This document shows, in pieces, positions 1-5,929 of a DNA stretch of 14,893 bases (the stretch's first letter is position 1; each line of letters begins with the position of its first letter). The stretch is taken from the NCBI GenBank assembly GCA_050747825.1, contig JBOGJG010000316.1, forward strand, positions 1 to 14,893, given 5' to 3'. The notes beneath the pieces are model-generated. The model did no database searches. It had not been told where the DNA came from and saw only the letters and a list, made by a program, of their open reading frames with translations. This stretch comes from JBOGJG01 sp050747825. Its GTDB lineage: Bacteria > Acidobacteriota > UBA6911 > RPQK01 > JBOGJG01. The position numbers and the translations under genes are program-made.

Positions 1-64
1 GTTTGCGGAATTAACGAAAACCCTTCAAACAACTGCAAAATTCCAGAAGCTGCGACTCTATCCT

Positions 65-134
65 GTTACGACTACGTAACTTCCCATGAATTTGCGGGCC
101 AACAACCCGCGAAAAATGGGGCTAGCATTATAAT
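65..134 (+). promoter_or_regulatory. putative msrA promoter region with two inverted repeats
   Basis: A perfect -10 hexamer TATAAT lies at 129-134, predicting transcription from about 141 and a 5' leader of about 30 nt before msrA. No TTGACA-like -35 box is seen 16-18 bp upstream. That place is occupied by the inverted repeat GCGGG (94-98) / CCCGC (106-110) with a 7-nt spacer. A second inverted repeat, GTTACG (65-70) / CGTAAC (75-80), lies further upstream. A good -10 without a -35 and with a palindrome in its place fits a regulator-dependent promoter, but this is inference. Nothing else is recognised in 1-64. Confidence 0.4.
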
Positions 135-170
135 GGGGGCATTGCTTACGCCGAAAGGAGATTGAATGAT

Positions 171-614
171 ATGGAAAAAGCGACTTTTGGGGCGGGATGT
201 TTTTGGGGGATCGAAGCTGCTTTCAGCGAGGTGCAGGGCGTGACGTCCACGGCTGTCGGATATGAGGGAGGGCGGCTGGAAAATCCAACTTACCAGGACG
301 TCTGCACCGATAAGACGGGGCATGCCGAGGTAGTTGAGCTGGAGTATGATCTTGAGAGAGTTTCTTTTGACGAACTGTTGAATTTGTTTTGGAAGATCCA
401 CGATCCCACTTCGCTCAACCGCCAGGGGCCAGACGTGGGTACGCAGTACCGTTCGGCCATATTCTTTCACACGCCCGAGCAGGAAACCGCTGCCAGGGCC
501 TCCCGTGAAAAAGCTCAGAAAAATTTCAACCGGCCGATCGTCACCGAGATTGTGCCGGCTGCGCAGTTCTACCAGGCCGAAGAATACCATCAGAAATACC
601 TCGAAAAGCGCTGA
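171..614 (+). CDS. msrA: peptide methionine-(S)-S-oxide reductase MsrA
   Basis: Cytoplasmic repair enzyme that reduces methionine S-sulfoxide in proteins, usually recycled by thioredoxin. The 147-residue product begins with the family signature GCFWG (residues 9-13), whose Cys10 is the catalytic nucleophile. It continues with GYEGG (30-34), TGHAEVV (49-55), the GTQYRSAIF block (90-98) and the C-terminal YHQKYL (139-144). It ends just after that motif, so the C-terminal resolving cysteines of E. coli MsrA are absent; Cys45 is the only other cysteine and could serve in recycling. The ATG at 171 is chosen because AAAGGAG (154-160) sits 10 nt before it. An in-frame TTG at 162 is too close to that SD. 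A small lipoprotein gene follows after 14 nt, probably in the same transcript. Identification is secure. Confidence 0.95.
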   Translation: MEKATFGAGCFWGIEAAFSEVQGVTSTAVGYEGGRLENPTYQDVCTDKTGHAEVVELEYDLERVSFDELLNLFWKIHDPTSLNRQGPDVGTQYRSAIFFHTPEQETAARASREKAQKNFNRPIVTEIVPAAQFYQAEEYHQKYLEKR

Positions 615-628
615 CTAAAGCATTGTTC

Positions 629-805
629 ATGGTGAGACCTCTCCTGACACTGCTGATCTCCATCCTGCTGGCGGGGTGCATCCCCTCGGACCCGCCGGAC
701 TCCCCCGAGGCGGGGGCGGGCAAGCTGCGGATGGCCCTGATGATGGCTCAACACCTGAACGGTGGAGACCAGGTGGCCATTAGATCGAGCCCGTCAAACC
801 GGTAA
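629..805 (+). CDS. small predicted lipoprotein
   Basis: The 58-residue product has a short charged N-terminus, a hydrophobic core (residues 4-15) and a lipobox LAGC (14-17), the classic signal for lipidation at Cys17 and anchoring to a membrane. The mature part is only about 41 residues: a Pro/Asp/Ser-rich linker, then a Met-rich stretch. No domain is recognised. It begins 14 nt after msrA stops and is probably co-transcribed with it. The SD is weak; an in-frame TTG lies 6 nt upstream at 623. Its 3' end overlaps the 3' end of a convergent minus-strand small gene by 26 nt. It could be a 3'-truncated larger lipoprotein, but the intact signal peptide argues for a real small gene. Confidence 0.5.
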   Translation: MVRPLLTLLISILLAGCIPSDPPDSPEAGAGKLRMALMMAQHLNGGDQVAIRSSPSNR

Positions 806-977
806 GTTCCCAGGGTCGAAACCACAGGGAATTCGAGCCGTCCAGCAACGTGCACCTGTAAAAAACAGATCCCTGCGGATCCAGAAACTCTTCGACCACC
901 TTGAAGACGTCACCCGGCTTGCAGCGTCCGCCCAGCACAGTCGCTAAAACATGTTGATCGATCCGAAATTCGCTCAT
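780..977 (-). CDS. small conserved-looking protein of unknown function
   Basis: A 65-residue cytoplasmic protein with no signal peptide or membrane segment. The composition looks natural and beta-rich: short strands around residues 9-16, 23-30 and 37-45, with Gly-Asp and Asp-Gly-Ser turns, and the C-terminal WFRPWELTGL (52-61) containing two tryptophans. The pattern of a GD turn followed by alternating hydrophobics resembles small SH3/KOW-like barrels, but I cannot name a family. The start codon at 977 lacks a strong SD. It is divergent from the membrane-protein gene at 1211 and convergent with the lipoprotein gene, overlapping its end. The main alternative is a chance open frame. Confidence 0.5.
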   Translation of the reverse strand: MSEFRIDQHVLATVLGGRCKPGDVFKVVEEFLDPQGSVFYRCTLLDGSNSLWFRPWELTGLTGSI

Positions 978-1037
978 TGTTGAATCCAGAAGCTTTATTC
1001 ACTCTTTAAGATACGAAAACCGGTAGTCAGGTTGCAT

Positions 1038-1066
1038 TTGATTCAAGATTGGGTCCGGCTTAGAAT
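1038..1066 (+). promoter_or_regulatory. sigma-70-type promoter in front of a gene remnant
   Basis: TTGATT (1038-1043), a 17-bp spacer and TAGAAT (1061-1066) make a near-consensus housekeeping promoter. The expected start point, about 1073-1074, is only a few bases before the ATG at 1078 of the decayed AhpD-like reading frame. It could also drive the membrane protein gene at 1211 as a leader of about 137 nt. Assigned from sequence pattern only. Confidence 0.4.
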
Positions 1067-1077
1067 CCGGTATCACT

Positions 1078-1161
1078 ATGGCCTGGATTAAAACAGTGGA
1101 ACCAGAGAACTCCAAAGGCCAGCTCAAGCGCGAGTTAGTTTGGCATGATTCTTGCTTCTAA
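1078..1161 (+). pseudogene. N-terminal remnant of an AhpD/carboxymuconolactone decarboxylase-like gene
   Basis: A 27-codon frame opens with MAWIKTV, then Pro-Glu, then GQLKREL (residues 14-20). This pattern resembles the N-terminus of AhpD-like proteins of the carboxymuconolactone decarboxylase superfamily, which typically begin MAWI(K/R)T(V/I)xPxEAxGxLK. After residue 20 the similarity stops, the frame ends at TAA (1159-1161), and nothing downstream in any frame resembles the missing body or its CxxC active site. A good promoter (1038-1066) precedes it. The simplest reading is a 3' deletion that joined the start of a peroxidase-like gene to the upstream region of the 1211 gene. A short leader ORF is the alternative. 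The family assignment is from memory of the consensus, not from a search. Confidence 0.45.
1140..1156 (+). promoter_or_regulatory. sigma-54-like -24/-12 promoter
   Basis: TTGGCATGATTCTTGCT matches the RpoN consensus (TTGGCAC-N5-TTGCA) closely. GG is at 1142-1143 and GC at 1154-1155, in the fixed register required for this sigma factor. The start point would be near 1167, about 44 nt before the ATG at 1211 and just upstream of its SD. It overlaps the end of the AhpD-like remnant. RpoN promoters need an enhancer-binding activator; no clear tandem binding site was identified between 978 and 1139. Confidence 0.45.
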
Positions 1162-1210
1162 ACACGATGATAGTTTGGGCCGATTGGCCCATTTTGAAAG
1201 GAGGTCTATC

Positions 1211-1693
1211 ATGAGACCGACTATTGGAAATGCCTTCCTTGGAGGCTTTGTTGCAACTTTGGTGCTCACAGGCATCATGTACTGGCTCGCTCCGATAATG
1301 ATGGAGCAGCCCATGGACGTGGCTATGATGATCGGTTCGATCATGGGAATTAGTTGGATCCTGGGCATGCTGGTTCATTTTCTGAACGGAACTTTCATAT
1401 TTCCTGCGCTTTACGCCGCCATCTACCCGGTCCTGCCCGGAGCGAATTGGTTCAGAGGTTTGATTTGGGGCCTGATTCTGTGGTTCTTTGCCCAAATCCT
1501 GTTCGCACCGGCGGCCGGGATGGGTCTATTCACGTCCCAGTCACCGATGATGGCCCTGGCCGTAATGGGCTCTCTGATCGGGCATATGATCTATGGAATG
1601 ATCCTGGGCGGGCTGGCTGACGGCGTTCCTGTAGAAACACGCTATCGCCGGGAACGTCACCCCGAGCATCATCCTGGACACCCGGTGCGATAG
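1211..1693 (+). CDS. four-helix integral membrane protein (DUF6789-like)
   Basis: A 160-residue inner-membrane protein of unknown function, probably of the DUF6789 family. Hydrophobic segments lie at about 8-29, 37-58, 82-104 and 112-137, many of them rich in Met and Gly. The motif MLVHFLNGTFIFPALYA (53-69) and the segment around GSLIGHMIYGMILGG (120-134) are the most family-like parts. The hydrophilic tail (143-160) has five histidines among Arg, Glu and Pro, which could bind metal. The ATG at 1211 is chosen because AAAGGAGGT (1197-1205) lies just before it; an in-frame ATG at 1145 falls inside the promoter match. A terminator follows directly, so it appears to be a single-gene unit. The family name is from memory; membrane topology is clear. 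Confidence 0.8.
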   Translation: MRPTIGNAFLGGFVATLVLTGIMYWLAPIMMEQPMDVAMMIGSIMGISWILGMLVHFLNGTFIFPALYAAIYPVLPGANWFRGLIWGLILWFFAQILFAPAAGMGLFTSQSPMMALAVMGSLIGHMIYGMILGGLADGVPVETRYRRERHPEHHPGHPVR

Positions 1694-1710
1694 TTTCGCA
1701 CCTTCTTCTC

Positions 1711-1744
1711 AAAAGGCCGGGCTTCGAAAAAGCCCGGCCTTTTT
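1711..1744. terminator. bidirectional rho-independent terminator
   Basis: A perfect 14-bp inverted repeat pairs 1711-1724 with 1730-1743 around a 5-nt loop. The GC-rich core GGCCGGGC/GCCCGGCC is flanked by A4 on the left and T5 (1740-1744) on the right, so it has a U-tract on either strand. It ends the membrane protein gene on the plus strand and the sulfatase gene on the minus strand; the sulfatase stop codon (1743-1745) overlaps the stem. Confidence 0.92.
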
Positions 1745-3107
1745 ACTGCTGCACGAGGCTTTCCAACTGATTGTCCACTGGCTTGAGGGTGGACTTATGC
1801 GCCTCGATCTCTTGCAGCATCTCTTCAAGGACTTCCGGATATTCTTTAGAGATCTCGTATTGCTCAGAGGGATCATGCTCGAGGTGATAGAGCAGCGGCG
1901 GATCGTGTGATTCGGGCGGATGCCCGCCATAGGCGGGCTGAGTGATCAGGTGTGCCTTCCAGGGACCCTGGCGTACAGCCATCAGGCGAACACCACGGTA
2001 ATAGAACAGGCCCTTTCGCGGGCTTGCTCCGGCCCCAAAGAGCACTGGACTGATGTCCATTCCGTCGATGATGCGATCCTCCGGCAAATCCAGGCCCGCC
2101 AAAGCCAGAGAAGTCGCAAACAGGTCCATGGTACTGCCCAAAGCCTGGCTGACCACTCCGGCCGGTACTTTCCCAGGCCACCAGGCAATTGCCGGCTCGC
2201 GCATTCCGCCTTCCCAGGTACTTCCCTTGCCCTCGCGCAGCAGACCGGCCGAACCGCCCCTCTGATCCTGAGTCAGCCAGGGTCCATTGTCGCTGGTAAA
2301 AAAAACCAGCGTGTTTGTGTCGCGACCTGACTCTTGCAGATAATCCAGAATTTGACCCACGCTCCAGTCAATTTCTTCGACGACATCGCCGTAGAGGCCG
2401 CGCGGGCTCTTGCCCTTGAACTCGTCCGAAGCGAACAGGGGGACGTGAGGAAAGGTATAGGGAAGGTAAACCAGGAAAGGCTCCTCCTGGTGGGCCTTCA
2501 TGAACCCAAGAGCCTCTTCGGTGTAGCGGCGAGTCAGGGTTTCCTGGATGGCAGGCTGTTCGATGATCTCCTCGTTTCGCATGAGCGGAACCGGCGGATC
2601 TCCCCGTCTTTGGTTATGCATGTCATTGCTGTAGGGAATTCCGTAGTAGTAATCAAATCCATGCCGCGTGGGGAGATACTGGGGAAGATGACCGAGGTGC
2701 CACTTGCCAATGCATGCGCTGGCGTATCCCTTGCTCTTCAGGGCTTCGGCCAGGGTGATCTCATCATCAGGCAATCCCCCGGCCGAGTTGGGAAAGAGCA
2801 CGCGCCGCCGATCGCTTGACATGCCGCTGCGGACGGGCAAGCGGCCCGTCAGTAAAGCCGCCCGGCTGGGGGTGCACACGGAAGCGGCGGAGTAAAACTG
2901 GGTGAAGCGCATTCCCTGGGCGGCCATCCGATCCAGATGCGGAGTGCGAATGGTCGGGTGGCCATAGCAGCCGAGATCTCCGTATCCCAAATCATCGGCG
3001 AACAGAATGATGATATTGGGTGGTCGCTCAACTTCGCGCTGAGCCAGCACCTGCCATGCGGCGACAGCGCCACCCGTCAACAACAGCAACGCGACGATCT
3101 TCTTCAT
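1743..3107 (-). CDS. secreted S1-type sulfatase (arylsulfatase A-like)
   Basis: A 454-residue exported hydrolase of the alkaline-phosphatase superfamily that removes sulfate esters; the substrate is unknown, possibly a sulfated glycan. Residues 1-22 form a signal peptide. Metal ligands are Asp38-Asp39 (ILFADDLGYGD) and Asp273-Asn274 (TSDNG). The active-site motif CTPSR (78-82), inside CTPSRAALLTGR, marks Cys78 as the residue converted to formylglycine. Further conserved residues are Lys135 and His137 (GKWHLGH), His221 (FPHVP) and Lys294. Length is normal for the family. The gene starts 14 nt after the DUF1080 gene stops, with a weak SD, so it is probably translated from that mRNA. No sulfatase-maturing enzyme is in the window. 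Within the gene, 8 consecutive T (coding strand) lie between 7-bp inverted arms just before TSDNG. Confidence 0.93.
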   Translation of the reverse strand: MKKIVALLLLTGGAVAAWQVLAQREVERPPNIIILFADDLGYGDLGCYGHPTIRTPHLDRMAAQGMRFTQFYSAASVCTPSRAALLTGRLPVRSGMSSDRRRVLFPNSAGGLPDDEITLAEALKSKGYASACIGKWHLGHLPQYLPTRHGFDYYYGIPYSNDMHNQRRGDPPVPLMRNEEIIEQPAIQETLTRRYTEEALGFMKAHQEEPFLVYLPYTFPHVPLFASDEFKGKSPRGLYGDVVEEIDWSVGQILDYLQESGRDTNTLVFFTSDNGPWLTQDQRGGSAGLLREGKGSTWEGGMREPAIAWWPGKVPAGVVSQALGSTMDLFATSLALAGLDLPEDRIIDGMDISPVLFGAGASPRKGLFYYRGVRLMAVRQGPWKAHLITQPAYGGHPPESHDPPLLYHLEHDPSEQYEISKEYPEVLEEMLQEIEAHKSTLKPVDNQLESLVQQ

Positions 3108-3121
3108 CTAGTGCTCTGCCA

Positions 3122-3907
3122 CTACTCCAGCGGCCGGATCCAGATGTTGCGGAAGCGGACGGGCTGACCGTGGTCCTGGAGCTTGATGGGAAGCTTATCG
3201 GCATGCGCCTGATAGGCAGGACGCTGCTGGTGCGCGGTGGGCCCGGACAGTTCGACGTTGTCCTGGACGAGAACACCGTTATGCAGAACAGTGACGCGCG
3301 CCGGGCTTGTGACCTTGCCGCTTTCATCGAAGCGGGGTCCATGGAAGACAATGTCATAAGTCTGCCACTGCCCTGGAGGACGTGAAGCGTTTACCAAGGG
3401 CGGATGCTGCCCGTACACGGCGGCTGCCTGTCCGTCGGCATAGGTCCGGTTGTCGTGAGAGTTGAGTACCTGCACCTCGTAGCTGTTCATCAGGAAGACG
3501 CCGCTGTTGCCGCGATGCTGGCCCTCACCCTCGGCCGGAAGCGGAGCCGCCCACTCGATATGGAGCTGGCAGTCGCCGAATCCCTGCCTGGTTACAATGC
3601 TGCCGGTGCGGCTGACTACTTCCATATAGCCGTTTTCGACCTTCCATGGCGCCGGTCCGCCCCTTTCCGCCTCCCACTGGGAGAGATCCTGGCCTCCAAA
3701 CAGCACGATAGAGTCCGAAGGTGGGCGGGCGGCTGCATCTTGCGCGGCCGGGCCCGGATCGGCCAGCGGCGGGACCGGGCGATCCATGTCATGAATCTTC
3801 CATTTGTCCATATCCCCTCCAGCGTACAGGACCGCCGCACCGGCGATGACGGCTGCGGCCCAGAAAACGGCTGATAATTGTCGGCGAGTACACGTCTGAG
3901 TGCTCAT
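3122..3907 (-). CDS. exported DUF1080 protein (3-keto-disaccharide hydrolase family)
   Basis: A 261-residue protein with an N-terminal hydrophobic export or anchor segment (about 11-29), a polar linker and one DUF1080 jelly-roll domain (about 65-261). Family marks are LFGGQDLSQWE (69-79, usually LFNGKDLxGW), the WKVENGYMEV strand (88-97), RGNSGVFL (132-139), YEVQVLNS (143-150) and the terminal FRNIWIRPL. DUF1080 members cleave glycosides after the sugar has been oxidised at C3, or bind glycans. The start at 3907 is preferred over one 18 codons upstream because AAGGAG precedes it by 8 nt. The sulfatase gene follows after 14 nt. Function in an oxidoreductase-hydrolase pair with the Tat-exported oxidoreductase at 5930 is inferred. 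Confidence 0.88.
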   Translation of the reverse strand: MSTQTCTRRQLSAVFWAAAVIAGAAVLYAGGDMDKWKIHDMDRPVPPLADPGPAAQDAAARPPSDSIVLFGGQDLSQWEAERGGPAPWKVENGYMEVVSRTGSIVTRQGFGDCQLHIEWAAPLPAEGEGQHRGNSGVFLMNSYEVQVLNSHDNRTYADGQAAAVYGQHPPLVNASRPPGQWQTYDIVFHGPRFDESGKVTSPARVTVLHNGVLVQDNVELSGPTAHQQRPAYQAHADKLPIKLQDHGQPVRFRNIWIRPLE

Positions 3908-3960
3908 AGATGACTCCTTGTTTGAATATCCCCATGCCGTGGTAACGCGAAATCGTACCA

Positions 3961-3989
3961 ATTTTGCAATAGCGCCGCACGAGGGTCAA
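3961..3989 (-). promoter_or_regulatory. putative promoter of the DUF1080-sulfatase pair
   Basis: On the minus strand TTGACC (3989-3984) is followed after 17 bp by CAAAAT (3966-3961). Transcription would start near 3954 and leave a leader of about 47 nt before the SD and ATG at 3907. The -10 box is only a moderate match. Confidence 0.35.
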
Positions 3990-4003
3990 GGAGAATGGTG
4001 CCT

Positions 4004-4330
4004 TCAGAGCGGCGGAGGCTCGGGAATCCAGGCGTAGCTCTTGAGGTCAAGAGTGCCGTTGGGCTGGAATTCGATGCCTTCGCGCTCGAGCAGCGCCTGC
4101 TGCAGTCCCGGAGGCAGGTAGAGTAGCCGTTCAGTCGAACAGCCTCCTCGAGAATTCACCACCCGATGCCAAGGAACATTCTCGGGACACTTGTTCATGG
4201 CCCAGCCCACGGCACGGGCCGTCAACGGCTCCACATAAACAGCAATCTGCCCGTAGGTCATCACCCGGCCAGCCGGGATTTCTCTGACCAGCCGGTAGAC
4301 CTTTTCCCAGATAGTATCTCGGGTCATCAT
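4004..4330 (-). CDS. atl: alkyltransferase-like protein (ATL), non-catalytic MGMT homologue
   Basis: A 108-residue cytoplasmic DNA-repair protein. It has the DNA-binding fold of O6-alkylguanine-DNA alkyltransferase: IPAGRVMTYGQIA (18-30) with base-flipping Tyr26, and ARAVGWAM (38-45) with the Arg39 finger. The active-site PCHR is replaced by PWHR (53-56), so the acceptor cysteine is a tryptophan, exactly as in E. coli YbaZ/Atl. Such proteins bind O6-alkylguanine and pass it to nucleotide excision repair rather than reversing it. Length suits an ATL, which lacks the N-terminal MGMT domain. Two adjacent ATGs (4330 and 4327) could start it; the SD is weak. It lies upstream of, and co-directional with, the DUF1080 gene (96-nt gap), and divergent from the permease gene. 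Confidence 0.93.
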   Translation of the reverse strand: MMTRDTIWEKVYRLVREIPAGRVMTYGQIAVYVEPLTARAVGWAMNKCPENVPWHRVVNSRGGCSTERLLYLPPGLQQALLEREGIEFQPNGTLDLKSYAWIPEPPPL

Positions 4331-4357
4331 TTAGAAATTAATCACAAAGAGCAGAAA

Positions 4358-4378
4358 GGCACAATTTGTTTTTGTGCC
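4358..4378. promoter_or_regulatory. inverted repeat between atl and the permease gene
   Basis: GGCACAA (4358-4364) and TTGTGCC (4372-4378) are perfect inverted arms around the T-rich 7-nt spacer TTTGTTT. It sits in the 100-bp space between two divergent genes, where an operator would be expected. No convincing -35/-10 pair could be fixed for either gene. It could instead form a hairpin in the permease mRNA leader. Confidence 0.35.
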
Positions 4379-4430
4379 GTTGTGTTTTGAGCTTGTTGCC
4401 GGATGCCTGTTCCACTAAGATCTCTGAGCT

Positions 4431-5855
4431 ATGTCGCCCTTCCTGGTTCTGATTGCCGGAATTCTCTTCATTATCGTTTCAATCGTTTTCTTAAAAATTC
4501 ACCCCTTTATCGCCTTGATTCTGGCAGCGATTCTGGTGGGCCTGATTTCGCCCGTCCCTTTGGCTGGGGACGGTACGGTTCCCGGCGTCGGACAGGCAGT
4601 GCAGGCAGTGGAACTGACAGCCGTTGAGTTTGGCTCCACGGCTGCGGCGATCGGAATCGTAATCGCCCTGGCTGCCGTGATCGGGCAGTGCCTGATGGAT
4701 AGCGGCGCGGCCGACAAAATTACGCGGCGCGCCCTGGCTGTATTCGGCGAAAAAAGGTCCCCCCTGGCTTTGCTCTCCAGCGGCTACATCCTCGCGATTC
4801 CGGTTTTCTTCGACACGGTATTTTTTCTATTGATTCCCCTGGCCCGCGCCCTGAGAGTGCGGACTGGCAAGAACTACGTGCATTATGTGATGGCCATCGG
4901 CGCCGGAGGCGTGATCACGCATTCCCTGGTCCCTCCCACTCCAGGCCCTCTGCTCATGGTGGCGGCCCTGCCGGGGCTAAGCCTAGGGACAGCCATTGGT
5001 CTGGGTTTCCTCCTGGGGATCGGGCCGGCCCTTGTCGCCGGGACGTTCTTCGCTTCGTATATCAACCGCAAAGTGAATATCCCCTTTCGTGAGGTGGCAG
5101 GCTCTTCCCAGGCTGAATTGCAGGCCATTGTCGATCGGCCGGAAGGCCATCTCCCGGGTTTTTTCTTCTCCATCCTTCCGGTGCTGCTTCCGGTCGCGCT
5201 GATTACAGGCGACACCATTCTGCAGAGCTTCCAGGCCTCGAGTGAACTGGCCTTATCACCCGGTTTGCTGCAAGCCAGCTCTTTTCTGGGCAATAAGAAC
5301 GTGGCGCTGTTTCTGGGGACCTTCTTCGCAATTGGTCTTTTGATGCGTCACAAGAAGTTGAGCCTTCAGCAGCTCCAGGACCGGCTCGAGCCGGCCATGC
5401 TCAGCGCCGGAATCATCATTCTGATTACCAGCGCCGGGGGAGCTTTCGGCAAGATGCTGGCGCGCACCGGAATCAGTGAAGCGCTCCAGCAAACGACCGG
5501 AGATTTCGGTGGACAGGGAGTCTTTTACATCCTGCTGGCTTTCGGTCTGGCCTCCACAATGAAGATCGCCCAGGGCTCGGGGACGGTAGCCATGATCACC
5601 ACTTCGGCCATGATGGCCGCCATCCTGGGACAGGGAACGACCCTTCCCTTCCATATCATTTACATCTTTGCGGCCATCGCCTTCGGCTCCCTGGTCGTGT
5701 CCTGGATGAATGACAGCGGCTTTTGGGTGGTCGGAAAGATGAGCGGATTCACCGAAAAAGAAACTCTGACCGTATGGACGCTTCTGCTCGCCTTCATCGG
5801 CATTTGCGGGCTGATCGAGGTTCTGTTCCTGAGTTGGCTGTTTCCTCTGGCGTGA
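4431..5855 (+). CDS. GntP-family gluconate/sugar-acid permease
   Basis: A 474-residue inner-membrane H+ symporter for gluconate or a related sugar acid. Hydrophobic helices run through the whole length (about 12), and length is normal for the family (about 450). Typical marks are FFDTVFFLLIPLARAL (126-141), THSLVPPTPGPL (163-174) and MNDSGFW (426-432). Substrate cannot be fixed from sequence; GntP relatives also take up galactonate, ketogluconate, glycerate or related acids. The ATG at 4431 has no clear SD. It is followed after 74 nt by an exported oxidoreductase gene on the same strand, and diverges from the atl/DUF1080/sulfatase group, which suggests uptake of an oxidised sugar released by those enzymes. 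The stop codon lies in the first unit of a 10-bp tandem repeat. Confidence 0.93.
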   Translation: MSPFLVLIAGILFIIVSIVFLKIHPFIALILAAILVGLISPVPLAGDGTVPGVGQAVQAVELTAVEFGSTAAAIGIVIALAAVIGQCLMDSGAADKITRRALAVFGEKRSPLALLSSGYILAIPVFFDTVFFLLIPLARALRVRTGKNYVHYVMAIGAGGVITHSLVPPTPGPLLMVAALPGLSLGTAIGLGFLLGIGPALVAGTFFASYINRKVNIPFREVAGSSQAELQAIVDRPEGHLPGFFFSILPVLLPVALITGDTILQSFQASSELALSPGLLQASSFLGNKNVALFLGTFFAIGLLMRHKKLSLQQLQDRLEPAMLSAGIIILITSAGGAFGKMLARTGISEALQQTTGDFGGQGVFYILLAFGLASTMKIAQGSGTVAMITTSAMMAAILGQGTTLPFHIIYIFAAIAFGSLVVSWMNDSGFWVVGKMSGFTEKETLTVWTLLLAFIGICGLIEVLFLSWLFPLA

Positions 5856-5887
5856 ACTGGTGTGAGCTGGCGTGAGCTGGCGTGAGA
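5848..5887 (+). repeat. four-unit 10-bp tandem repeat covering the permease stop codon
   Basis: The units are TGGCGTGAAC, TGGTGTGAGC, TGGCGTGAGC and TGGCGTGAGA, 10 bp each without gaps. Each carries a TGA (5853, 5863, 5873, 5883). Because the period is not a multiple of three, the stops fall in all three frames. It probably arose by slippage or local duplication of the gene's end. Confidence 0.85.
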
Positions 5888-5898
5888 ATGTGCGGCTC

Positions 5899-5923
5899 GT
5901 TGTATAATTGCTGTTGTATAATT
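5899..5923 (+). promoter_or_regulatory. duplicated -10 box directly before the oxidoreductase start
   Basis: GTTGTATAATT occurs at 5899-5909 and again at 5913-5923, 14 bp apart, each holding a perfect TATAAT (5903-5908, 5917-5922). The second ends 7 nt before the ATG at 5930, so initiation 7 nt downstream of the box would give a transcript starting at the A of the ATG. There is no SD. No good -35 box is seen for either copy. Confidence 0.55.
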
Positions 5924-5929
5924 CCTCAC

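Noticed and set aside
1..165. Open plus-strand frame from the left edge that could be the end of an upstream gene
   Set aside because: It has no recognisable protein features and runs through the msrA promoter and SD; 54 open codons can occur by chance.
72..590. 172-residue minus-strand frame opposite msrA
   Set aside because: It is antisense to a gene with clear MsrA motifs and shows no domain or SD of its own.
629..977. Lipoprotein and small minus-strand frames as pieces of one disrupted gene
   Set aside because: They lie on opposite strands with different frames and no shared domain, so a simple frameshift cannot join them.
2334..2819. 161-residue plus-strand frame inside the sulfatase
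   Set aside because: Shadow of the sulfatase coding sequence; no start signals or domain.
3404..3874. 156-residue plus-strand frame opposite the DUF1080 gene
   Set aside because: Shadow of a well-supported minus-strand gene.
5882..5929. Upstream GTG start for the oxidoreductase
   Set aside because: It would put 16 Cys-rich residues before the Tat motif, lies within the tandem repeat, and has no SD.
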